In this document: piece by piece, positions 50,084 through 57,440 of the stretch
Numbering within the stretch: the first letter of the stretch is position 1
How the letters are laid out: each line of letters starts with the position of its first letter
Assembly (NCBI GenBank): GCA_016182485.1
Contig: JACPGH010000003.1
Span: 62,001-126,000 of the forward strand
Source: Candidatus Kaiserbacteria bacterium
GTDB taxonomy: Bacteria > Patescibacteria > Paceibacteria > UBA9973 > UBA2103
Reading direction: 5' to 3'
Length of the DNA: 64,000 nucleotides
Notes under the pieces: generated by a model
Database searches by the model: none
What the model was told of the DNA's origin: nothing
The model's input: only the letters and a program-made list of their open reading frames with translations
Program-made: the position numbers and the translations under genes

Positions 50084-50181
50084 TATCTTCTCTAATTCGC
50101 GCGCTGCGCCCGTCCGTAGCTTTATGCGAAGGAGGGCGGTGCCCTTCCGTAGCGTTAAGCGGTGGAGGGAATGGTGGAATA
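50084..50181 (+). repeat. Dispersed repeat, copy D, with internal duplication
   Basis: Begins TATCTTCTCTAATTCGC; the central GTCCGTAGCTT...GCGAAGGAGGG part occurs twice (second as TTCCGTAGCGTTAAGC...GGAGGGAATGG), making this copy ~98 bp. Confidence 0.8.
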
Positions 50182-50226
50182 TGCTCTTGTAAACAGGAGT
50201 GCTAATTCGGGTGATATTCTATTTGG

Positions 50227-50952
50227 ATGAAAGTAATCCTCTTCGATACGGAAACGACAGGGAACGGGGATGCGGACCGGCTGTGCCAACTCGCGGTTAA
50301 GGAGCGGTATGTGGACGAGCCGCTCGTAAACGCTCTCTACAAACCGCCAGTGCCGATCTCGATCGAATCGATGGCGATACATCACATCACCGAGCGGATG
50401 GTGGTGGGGAAGCCGGCGTTCAAAGAATCGCCCGAATATGCCGGTTTGAAGGATCTTTTCGAGAGCGGGGAGACGATCGCAGTCGCGCACAATGCCGCCT
50501 TCGATGTCGCGATGCTCGCGCGCGAGGGCATCGTCCCGAAGCAGGTCATCTGCACGCACAAGCTCGCGTATGAACTCGACCCGAACGATACGGTGCCTAA
50601 TTATCGGCTCCAATATCTGCGCTACCTGCTCGATCTCGATGTCGAGGCCGAGGCGCACGACGCATGGGGAGACGTGCTCGTGCTCGAAGCGCTCTTCGAG
50701 CGGCTCGCGAAGAAGATGGTCGCGCGGCACGGAACCGAGGAGGCCGCGCTTGCCGCGATGCTCGCGATATCGACGCGCCCGCTCCTTTTCTCGACTATCC
50801 GCTTCGGCAAATACAAAGGCACGCGGCTCGAAGAAGTGGCGCGCCTCGACAGGAAATATCTGGAATGGCTCCTCGCGCAGAAGGAGCAGGATCCATCCGG
50901 CGAAACGGACTGGATTTATTCACTGAAGCATTATTTGGGCGCTGCGCGATGA
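50227..50952 (+). CDS. DnaQ/ExoX-like 3'-5' exonuclease
   Basis: A 241-aa protein. Exonuclease motifs: FDTETTG (ExoI), AHNAAFDVAML (ExoII) and HDAWGDVLVLEALF (ExoIII, DEDDh type). Residues ~195-230 carry IRFGKYKGTRLEEVARLDRKYLEWLL, the small C-terminal DUF3820-like module often attached to ExoX-type nucleases. It degrades ssDNA or trims 3' ends, in repair. The next gene follows by 9 nt. Confidence 0.93.
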   Translation: MKVILFDTETTGNGDADRLCQLAVKERYVDEPLVNALYKPPVPISIESMAIHHITERMVVGKPAFKESPEYAGLKDLFESGETIAVAHNAAFDVAMLAREGIVPKQVICTHKLAYELDPNDTVPNYRLQYLRYLLDLDVEAEAHDAWGDVLVLEALFERLAKKMVARHGTEEAALAAMLAISTRPLLFSTIRFGKYKGTRLEEVARLDRKYLEWLLAQKEQDPSGETDWIYSLKHYLGAAR

Positions 50953-50961
50953 TATCTTGGT

Positions 50962-51501
50962 ATGAAATCTGAAATAGAAGTGAAGGCGCGGGTGAGAGAC
51001 GCGGAGGCAGTGGTCGCGAAGCTCGCGGACCTTGGCTGTGCGCTGTCTGAACCTATTACTCAAGATGATTTTGTTTATAACAAGATCGGCGTCGACCCAA
51101 AGGACCATAGCCACGGCACGCCCGTGCTGCGCATCAGGGTACAGGGCGAACGGACGATCTTCACGCTGAAAAAGAACCGCAGCAATGAGCTCGACTGCAT
51201 CGAGAAAGAGATCGATGTGAGCGACAAAGATATCCTCGCAGATATTTTCGAGCTGCTCGGATACGAGAAAACGATCGAGGTTCACAAGATGCGGCGAAAA
51301 GGTGCCATCAATGGCTATGAAGTCTGTCTTGATGAGGTGCGAGATCTTGGGACGTTTATTGAAGTAGAAAAGATGTCTGACGAAGACGGTGCCGTTGTCC
51401 AAAAGGAACTTTTCGACTTTTTGGCGCAGTTCGGGATCCGCGAAGAAGACAGGGTTCTCATAGGGTACGATACCCAACTTTGGCTCAAACATAATCAATA
51501 G
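50962..51501 (+). CDS. CYTH-domain (class IV adenylate cyclase-like) protein
   Basis: A 179-aa complete CYTH barrel: N-terminal EIEVKARV (ExExK), RIRVQGERTIFTLKKN, CIEKEIDV, and the late strands VCLDEVRDLGTFIEVEKM. Family members are adenylate cyclases, thiamine triphosphatases or inorganic triphosphatases; which one applies cannot be told from sequence. It is the intact counterpart of the broken CYTH gene at 25625-25974 but is not closely similar to it. Confidence 0.9.
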   Translation: MKSEIEVKARVRDAEAVVAKLADLGCALSEPITQDDFVYNKIGVDPKDHSHGTPVLRIRVQGERTIFTLKKNRSNELDCIEKEIDVSDKDILADIFELLGYEKTIEVHKMRRKGAINGYEVCLDEVRDLGTFIEVEKMSDEDGAVVQKELFDFLAQFGIREEDRVLIGYDTQLWLKHNQ

Positions 51502-51689
51502 ATTTCACAACTAGTCCTCTTTGCCGAGGCGGGGTAAGATAGTCAGATGAAAGAAAGAAACAAAGCGATTCCTGCGGCGTTTTGCACAGGGCAAATTTCA
51601 ATCATTCGGTCGACCGGCCGATGATTTTCACATGTGGCCAGTGAGACCGCCATAATCGGGGTGATACCCACGTATTGTAGAATAGGCGG

Positions 51690-52313
51690 ATGTCCATACG
51701 CCGCATTATTATACTGTTTGTAGGTTTAGCGGCGCTCGCACTCGGTTACTATTTCTTCTTTCAACAGGAAGAGGCGGCGATTACTAATTATCCCTCGGCA
51801 GGCGCTGACATCATCGCCTTCGGCGACAGTCTCGTATCAGGCAGCGGGGCCACGCCGGGAAAGGATTTCGTCTCTCTGCTCTCCGCACGAGTGGGCGAGT
51901 CCATCGTCAACCTCGGCGTACCAGGCGACACGACCGCCGACGGTCTGGCCCGCATAGAAGCGCTCGACCGCTACAAGCCCAAGGTGGTCCTGCTTCTCTT
52001 AGGCGGGAACGATTATTTGCGGCGGGTGCCGCGGGAGACTATTTTTGCCAATCTTGGGAAAATTATCGAGGAGATACACGCGCGCGGAGCGGTCGTGATC
52101 CTGCTCGGAGTCAAAGGAAGCCTATTTGGCGATGCCTTTGAACAGCAATTTGAAACCTTGCGCGATCGGTACGGCACCGCTTATGTCCCCAATGTTCTCG
52201 ACGGAGTTTTCGCCGACTCGCGATACATGGCCGATGCCATCCACCCGAATGATGCAGGCAATCAGATCATCGCGAACCGTATCTATCCCATTCTCGCCAC
52301 GCTCTTGTACTGA
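51690..52313 (+). CDS. SGNH hydrolase (TesA-like esterase), membrane-anchored or secreted
   Basis: A 207-aa protein: an N-terminal TM/signal segment (residues 5-24), then the SGNH blocks GDSLVSGSG (Ser47), NLGVPGDT, GGNDYLR and DAIHPNDAGN (catalytic Asp-x-x-His). It resembles lysophospholipase/arylesterase TesA and probably acts outside the membrane on acyl esters. TAGAAT (51678-51683) lies 6 nt before the ATG. The 188-nt gap upstream holds only a weak fragment of the dispersed repeat near 51520. Confidence 0.92.
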   Translation: MSIRRIIILFVGLAALALGYYFFFQQEEAAITNYPSAGADIIAFGDSLVSGSGATPGKDFVSLLSARVGESIVNLGVPGDTTADGLARIEALDRYKPKVVLLLLGGNDYLRRVPRETIFANLGKIIEEIHARGAVVILLGVKGSLFGDAFEQQFETLRDRYGTAYVPNVLDGVFADSRYMADAIHPNDAGNQIIANRIYPILATLLY

Positions 52314-52429
52314 TTACCGCCGGAAGTCGGAGACGGCCCAAAAAATGTAACTCATGAGAGTATCTCTGACGCAGTTCTTCATCGGTATTTCACCGCACAT
52401 CGTCTTTACTGTCATGACTTTACACAGCC

Positions 52430-53227
52430 ATGAACAGAATTGGCATCGTGTGGCTTGCAGGCATTGCGATCGTAGTCATAGCGATAGCGCTCTTGGTGGG
52501 GCGCGGCTCGTTCGCAATCGATAATACCCGCGGAAGCGATCCGGCCGGCACGGTCGCGTATTACGGCAACGCGAAGGGGTATTTGGCTTTGCCCGCTACA
52601 GGAGCGGACAATGCGAAACGTCCCGCCGTCATCCTCATTCACGAGTGGTGGGGTTTGAATGAAGATATGAAAATGCTCGCGGACCGTTTCGCCGCGCAGG
52701 GTTATGTCGCGCTCGCGGCGGACCTCTACGGCGAGGGCAAGGTGGCGGCGACGACTACCGAGGCGCAGGCGTTCGCGGGCGCGGTCCGCGACAACACTGA
52801 CGAGGCTTTCAAGAACCTTGAGGCGGCGGTCGCATACCTCACGGCGAGGCTGGACGTGGACGGCGAGAGGCTCGCGTCGGTAGGATGGTGCTTCGGCGGC
52901 GGGTGGGCCTACCAAATGGCGGTCAACGACCTTGGCACGAAGGCCTCCGTCATGTATTACGGCCAATTCGATCCCGAGGACGATTTCGAAAACATGCGCG
53001 CGCATATTCTCGGGCATTTCGGCGAGGACGACGCCTCCATAAAGGTAGACACGGTGCGAGAATTCCGGGCGGCTCTCGCAAGAGCGAGCGGCGAGCACGA
53101 GGTATACATTTATCCGGACGCAGGCCACGGCTTCGCGAACGAGCGCGGCGGAAACAATCCGGCCTACAAAAAAGAAGCCTCAGATCTCTTGGCAAAGAAC
53201 GAGCGCGTTTTTATCGGAAGTGTTTGA
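52430..53227 (+). CDS. Dienelactone hydrolase-family protein, exported
   Basis: A 265-aa protein with an N-terminal membrane/signal segment (residues 5-23) and an alpha/beta-hydrolase core: oxyanion EWWGLNED, nucleophile Cys154 in VGWCFGGG, acid near Asp200 (FGEDD) and His233 (DAGHGF). The Cys nucleophile and WGL motif place it in the DLH family. The physiological substrate in this organism is unknown; an envelope esterase role is likely. It is monocistronic. Confidence 0.92.
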   Translation: MNRIGIVWLAGIAIVVIAIALLVGRGSFAIDNTRGSDPAGTVAYYGNAKGYLALPATGADNAKRPAVILIHEWWGLNEDMKMLADRFAAQGYVALAADLYGEGKVAATTTEAQAFAGAVRDNTDEAFKNLEAAVAYLTARLDVDGERLASVGWCFGGGWAYQMAVNDLGTKASVMYYGQFDPEDDFENMRAHILGHFGEDDASIKVDTVREFRAALARASGEHEVYIYPDAGHGFANERGGNNPAYKKEASDLLAKNERVFIGSV

Positions 53228-53249
53228 AAAGTAAGCGCTGTCCCGTCAG

Positions 53250-53669
53250 CTAAACCATAGCGACGACGGACATCGGCTCCATTTTCATTCCCAGCTCTTC
53301 AAGCTCGGCATTGTCCAGAAAATTTTCGGCTTGGGGTAGGATCTCGTTCTCTTCCATGAGCGCATGTGCTCCGACCGTATCCATTATCGCCATGATCCGC
53401 TCCGTACGGTCGCCGGGGAGGGCGCGCGCGGCAAGTACTTGAGCCTCAAGCTTCTTCTGCTCGGCGAGCAAACCGAGGTCGTCCTTGGCGCCCATCTTCT
53501 TACGCAGCGCCTTGTAAAAATGCTTGTCCTCCATGCGCTCGTGCCTGGCCAGCGCATCGAAGATCAGCTTTTCCATAGCCTCTCGCTTTTCCATCGGCGC
53601 CTCCTGGAATTCTTCGAACAACTCCTCTACCGCTCTATGATCTCGCTTAATTACATCGGTGGCTTTCAT
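53250..53669 (-). CDS. Hemerythrin HHE domain protein
   Basis: A 139-aa four-helix-bundle protein: IKRDHRAVEELFEEF, ALARHERMEDKHFY and GAHALMEENEILPQA supply the His and Glu ligands of a di-iron site. Such proteins bind O2 or NO or store iron. On the minus strand TAGAAT lies 8 nt before the ATG, consistent with leaderless expression. It converges on the dienelactone hydrolase gene. Confidence 0.92.
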   Translation of the reverse strand: MKATDVIKRDHRAVEELFEEFQEAPMEKREAMEKLIFDALARHERMEDKHFYKALRKKMGAKDDLGLLAEQKKLEAQVLAARALPGDRTERIMAIMDTVGAHALMEENEILPQAENFLDNAELEELGMKMEPMSVVAMV

Positions 53670-53734
53670 ATGGCGCTATTCTAAGCCGACCCTGTAAATC
53701 TGCGGTTAAGGAAAGACGAGTATACTTAATACAT

Positions 53735-54511
53735 ATGAAACCTATGACAACGGTCATTAGCGTGCTGATCTTGCTAATCCTCATTGCGGGCGGGTGGTAT
53801 TTCTGGGCAGGGCGGGGAAATCCGGGACCAGTGTCTCCGGGAGCGGATGGCGGGCAAAGCGGCGATCTCATCACGCTTGCCTTGGGTCAGAGAGGCTCGT
53901 TAAACGGCGTAACGATAACGCCGCGCGAGGTCGTCGAGGACAGCCGGTGTCCGCGCGATGTGCAGTGCATTCAGGCGGGCCGCGTGCGAGTGCGCGCGAC
54001 GCTTGTGAGCGGCCTCGGAACGGCCAATCAGATATTCCTGGTCGGCGAACCGATCACGACCGAAGCTGAAGCAGTCACGCTTACGCAAGTGGAGCCCGAC
54101 AAAATTTCGACTCGGACCATTAATGCAAGCGAGTACCGATTCACCTTCAAAGTCGTCAAACAGAGCGTTACATATAAGAATGCTTCGCGCGATCAAATCG
54201 AAGTGGGCACGCCATTCCCGGGCGCCGTGGTCGGCAAGACGTTCAAGGTTATGGGACAGGCGCGCGGCAATTGGTATTTCGAAGCCTCGTTCCCGGTGAT
54301 CGTGCTCGACAAAGACGGCAATAGGCTCGCGGCCGTCCCCGCGCAGGCGCAGGGAGAATGGATGACTACGGAATTCGTTCCGTATATCGCCGATGTTTCG
54401 ATCCAGGGAGATTACATCGGCCCTGCGACGCTCGTCTTGCAGAAGGACAACGCCTCGGGGCTCCCTGAGCACGACGCGTCCGCCTCGTATCCGATAACGA
54501 TCGAGTACTAG
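53735..54511 (+). CDS. Membrane-anchored Gmad2 Ig-like domain protein
   Basis: A 258-aa protein: N-terminal anchor (residues 5-26, VISVLILLILIAGGWYFWAG), a beta-rich middle domain with one Cys pair (SRCPRDVQC), and a C-terminal Gmad2-type immunoglobulin-like domain (IEVGTPFPGAVVGKTFKVMGQARGNWYFEASFPV...GPATLVLQKDN). Gmad2 domains occur in spore or surface proteins; the ligand is unknown. TATACT (53721-53726) lies 8 nt before the ATG. Confidence 0.88.
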   Translation: MKPMTTVISVLILLILIAGGWYFWAGRGNPGPVSPGADGGQSGDLITLALGQRGSLNGVTITPREVVEDSRCPRDVQCIQAGRVRVRATLVSGLGTANQIFLVGEPITTEAEAVTLTQVEPDKISTRTINASEYRFTFKVVKQSVTYKNASRDQIEVGTPFPGAVVGKTFKVMGQARGNWYFEASFPVIVLDKDGNRLAAVPAQAQGEWMTTEFVPYIADVSIQGDYIGPATLVLQKDNASGLPEHDASASYPITIEY

Positions 54512-54565
54512 TCTTCACATATTTGTCTGCGTCTCCCGCGTACAATGTCCGCATTATTTCTAATC

Positions 54566-54916
54566 ATGCGGACTATGGAAAAATTCTTGGTGTTGTACAA
54601 AGCGAGAGCAGCCGAAATGGAGAAAATGATGAGAGACACGACCCCTGAAGAGCGAGAAAAGGGGATGGGAGAATGGAATACGTGGTTCGAAACGCACAAG
54701 AAAGAAGTTGCCGAGATGGGCGCGCCGCTCGGTGAAGCTAAGCGCGTGGATCCGAGCGGGACTACAGACGGCAAGAACGAGATCGGCGGCTATTCGATCG
54801 TGCAGGCCGGATCTCTGGACGCAGCGGCAAAGCTCTTTAGCAGGGAGCATCCGCACTTCAGCATGCCGAGCGCCTGGATCGAAGTCATCCAAATCATGCC
54901 GACTCCGGAGATGTAA
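54566..54916 (+). CDS. YCII-related domain protein
   Basis: About 116 aa. KFLVLYKARAAEMEKMM and GGYSIVQAGSLDAAAKLFSREHPHF match the YCII/DGPF-like ferredoxin-fold family, which includes small possible enzymes of unknown substrate. The start is uncertain: ATGs at 54566 and 54575 are both in frame, and TACAAT at 54541 suggests transcription starts just upstream. I used 54566. Confidence 0.8.
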   Translation: MRTMEKFLVLYKARAAEMEKMMRDTTPEEREKGMGEWNTWFETHKKEVAEMGAPLGEAKRVDPSGTTDGKNEIGGYSIVQAGSLDAAAKLFSREHPHFSMPSAWIEVIQIMPTPEM

Positions 54917-54960
54917 ACATTTGCTCCCAACGTCGCTCCGTCCCGCGCTATACTTTATCT

Positions 54961-55131
54961 ATGTCCAAACATGGTGGCGGGGGCGTCGTGTACGGGCTCG
55001 GGTTTATCGGGGCGGCTATCTATTACATCCAAAATGCTGCGACTTTCTGGGACGGGGTCATTGGCATCTTGAAGGCGCTCGTCTGGCCGGCATTTCTTGT
55101 CTACCACGCGCTGGCGTATTTTCAGATATAA
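54961..55131 (+). CDS. Small hydrophobic protein (56 aa)
   Basis: MSKHGGGGVVYGLGFIGAA... with two short hydrophobic segments (residues 8-24 and 34-54). TATACT (54949-54954) lies 6 nt before the ATG, the same arrangement as the confident leaderless genes. No family is recognised with certainty. Confidence 0.68.
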   Translation: MSKHGGGGVVYGLGFIGAAIYYIQNAATFWDGVIGILKALVWPAFLVYHALAYFQI

Positions 55132-55184
55132 AGCGCGATCTCGCGAAAAGCCGCAAAATTACTCTAATCTGAATTCAAAAAAAC

Positions 55185-55213
55185 GCGAAAACCGCCAGCA
55201 GGGCGGTTTTCGC
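55185..55213 (-). terminator. Hairpin terminator
   Basis: GCGAAAACCGCC and its complement, 5-nt loop; on the minus strand a run of seven T follows, so it ends the FN3-like gene. It also closes the short plus-strand gene before it. Confidence 0.85.
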
Positions 55214-55229
55214 AATTTGTCTGCCTGTT

Positions 55230-56351
55230 TTACGGCGTTACCGTTATTGCCGCTTGCGCCCTCGTCCCGGAATTTTGGCCGATGAAGATATACGTGTGGC
55301 TTCCCGGTGCCGGCACCGCCATCGACCCGGTCGAGAAGCTGCCATCGCGGTTAGTGAAGGCCGTACCGACCGATGTTTCCTCATGCATGACGGTCACGCG
55401 TTCTTCACATCCGAAGTCGTGCCCGCCGAAATCTATGTTCGTGCCTGCGCGCACGGATGCGCCATTCTGGTCGATGTGGCCGGTGCCTGAAGGAGCGGCG
55501 GTGCAGAGATCCGGGCCGCTCATTAGGCCGCTGGTTGTCGTGCCCATCCCTCCTACTCCGCGCATCATCTGCTCCATATGCGCCATGAGCATGCTCATCT
55601 GCTGCTTAAGCAGCGCGATATCCGCCGCGAGGCGCAAGAGTTCATTTTGAAGCGACGTCATATCGGTGCTAGTGGCGGTAGTTGTTGCTACCGTGCTCGT
55701 GGCCGCCGGCTGGACGAAGAAAGTGTTCGTCGCCACGCGGCCGCTCGTGCCGCCGGTCGCCGATATAGGGATGCTGCCGCTCGCGACCGAAGGAATGAAC
55801 AGGGTCGTTGAGAAACTGCCGTTCGTATCTGTGGTGATATCCGTTATCGCCCCGCTGAAGTCGATCGTTATCGGCTCCGACGGCCCGAAATTCGTCCCGA
55901 CGGCGATGACTGATGCGCCCGGCATGCCGCTGAAGATAGAGAGATTAAGGAAGGCCGCTGTGCTGGTCGCTCCCGCGCTCGGCGTGCTCGAGAATGGCGC
56001 GGTCGTGAACAACTGATGGCTGGACATCGTCGTACTCCCTAAAGCATCAGTTGAAATCACAGCGAAGTGATATGTCGTGCTCGCGATTAGATCGGAAAGC
56101 GCTACCATATGGTTCGTTACCAGCCCCGAATCGAGGGTCGTACTCGCCGTTAGATCCATAGACGTCCCGTACATGACTTGCGAAGTCGCCGGCACGTCGG
56201 TCGTCCAATTGATTATCGCGGTCGTGTCTGTCGGCGTTGCTGTGATCGACGAGAGGACCGGTTCTCGAGCGCTCGCTACTGCGCCGGCGGCCAACAGTAT
56301 TGCCGCTACAACCGGGACTAGCGGAATTTTGGATTTTATATACTGTCCCAT
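55230..56351 (-). CDS. Secreted fibronectin type III-like protein
   Basis: A 373-aa protein from the ATG at 56351 (MGQYIKSKIPLVPVVAAILLAAGAVASA, signal peptide). Residues 30-125 are an FN3-like domain (SSITATPTDTTAIINWTTDVPATSQVMYG...YHFAVISTDA). A Ser/Thr-rich second beta domain follows, then a coiled coil (LQNELLRLAADIALLKQQMSMLMAHMEQMM), then a C-terminal beta domain with two Cys. An upstream extension of 58 residues lacks a signal and was rejected. It is probably a surface or structural envelope protein. Confidence 0.85.
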   Translation of the reverse strand: MGQYIKSKIPLVPVVAAILLAAGAVASAREPVLSSITATPTDTTAIINWTTDVPATSQVMYGTSMDLTASTTLDSGLVTNHMVALSDLIASTTYHFAVISTDALGSTTMSSHQLFTTAPFSSTPSAGATSTAAFLNLSIFSGMPGASVIAVGTNFGPSEPITIDFSGAITDITTDTNGSFSTTLFIPSVASGSIPISATGGTSGRVATNTFFVQPAATSTVATTTATSTDMTSLQNELLRLAADIALLKQQMSMLMAHMEQMMRGVGGMGTTTSGLMSGPDLCTAAPSGTGHIDQNGASVRAGTNIDFGGHDFGCEERVTVMHEETSVGTAFTNRDGSFSTGSMAVPAPGSHTYIFIGQNSGTRAQAAITVTP

Positions 56352-56538
56352 AATTGCAAACGTTATTTGTAATGAGCCTGCCGAGCTGGTATCGCGGGTG
56401 AGATATTCGCCACGGGGCGTCACGCGCAAGAATACGCCGGAAGCCGTGAAGCAGGCGTGAACCGAAAAGAGATAGCGCCGCTCGCGAGATTCATCGGCAT
56501 TTAACACGAGTAAGCATATGCTCACTTAGTGAGGGCTT

Positions 56539-56691
56539 ATGCTTGTCACTTTCGCAACCATTCTAATCATTCTTTGGCTTCTCGGGATCGTTACGGGATA
56601 CACGCTCGGGTATTTTATTCATATCCTGCTCGTGGTGGCTATTATTTTGTTCCTCATACGCATCATTCAGGGTAGGAATCCCATCGAGTAG
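56539..56691 (+). CDS. lmo0937-family small membrane protein
   Basis: A 50-aa protein, MLVTFATILIILWLLGIVTGYTLGYFIHILLVVAIILFLIRIIQG, with two TM helices. Length, the WLLG...G..IH.LLV.A pattern and the basic C-terminus match the lmo0937/DUF5670 family, which is often stress-linked. A terminator hairpin follows directly. Confidence 0.82.
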   Translation: MLVTFATILIILWLLGIVTGYTLGYFIHILLVVAIILFLIRIIQGRNPIE

Positions 56692-56702
56692 GTTTTGACA
56701 CT

Positions 56703-56743
56703 ACGACACACGGCCGGCCACTAGTTGGTCGGCCGTGTGTCGT
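56703..56743 (+). terminator. Strong hairpin after the lmo0937-like gene
   Basis: A 17-bp stem (ACGACACACGGCCGGCC against GGTCGGCCGTGTGTCGT, one G-T) with loop ACTAGTT. No T-run follows on either strand, so termination efficiency is uncertain. Confidence 0.6.
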
Positions 56744-56761
56744 TCAAACCGGTCCGCGAAC

Positions 56762-57343
56762 TCATCGCACACCACGGGTAAGTGTCCAGTCGCGCACGAG
56801 CGTGGCATCGATCGTGAGCGGCTCTCCGGGCGCCACCGTACCGATGAGGCCGATAAAGTCACCCGTGGTTATTCCTGCCGGAAGGCCTGAGGGGCCGATG
56901 ATATTCCCCAAGCCGGCGGGCAGGACCTGCGTCCCGGCGGACATCCTCACGGTCCACATGCCGCCCCAGCTATTTACTGTGAAGGCGGATGTGGTCGCCG
57001 TCGTTGCGGAGGACGTGGCCATCGGCATCGCGATCCCGCGCAGGAGTACGCTTCCAGTCCTGTCTATCGATACGATCATCGGCGGAAAGTTGCCTTGCGG
57101 GACGCCGGGTATGTTCTGCGACAAATTGGCTTGCGGAGCCGCAGGGACCCCGAGTGGCGAGATCGGACTCTGATTGGAAGGCGAAACATTCTGGTTCGGA
57201 CCAAACGTTCCTGGGGGCATGTTCACGGAGGGGGTGCCCGGATCATACTGGGCGTACGCAAGCGAAGTCGCCGCTAACAGCGCTGCGGCTCCGAATATCG
57301 CTGAGACTACTATCGGTCGCGTAGCGGACATTTTTGATTTCAT
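56762..57343 (-). CDS. Secreted protein with DUF5666-like domain
   Basis: A 193-aa protein with a signal peptide (residues 9-32, ending SLAYAQ). A Pro/Asn/Gln-rich linker (~35-85) is followed by a beta-rich domain reading MIVSIDRTGSVLLRGIAMP...TTGDFIGLIGTVAPGEPLTIDATLVRD, typical of DUF5666-like repeats. Extracytoplasmic, function unknown. It lies next to the P-type ATPase and other secreted genes. Confidence 0.78.
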   Translation of the reverse strand: MKSKMSATRPIVVSAIFGAAALLAATSLAYAQYDPGTPSVNMPPGTFGPNQNVSPSNQSPISPLGVPAAPQANLSQNIPGVPQGNFPPMIVSIDRTGSVLLRGIAMPMATSSATTATTSAFTVNSWGGMWTVRMSAGTQVLPAGLGNIIGPSGLPAGITTGDFIGLIGTVAPGEPLTIDATLVRDWTLTRGVR

Positions 57344-57440
57344 ACTGCTTGTACGTCGTTTAGTTTTGGTTCTGATAAAGCCTTACGCCCTTCGCGGCGA
57401 GGGTAACATCCGAGCTATGAATTTCGAGTTAATGGTCCAA

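Noticed and set aside
51547..51624. 25-codon ORF in the gap before the SGNH gene
   Set aside because: A TAAGAT box precedes it, but the peptide has no recognisable features and is too short to support.
55230..56525. Longer form of the FN3-like protein
   Set aside because: The first 58 residues lack a signal peptide; the internal Met at 56351 starts a clear one.
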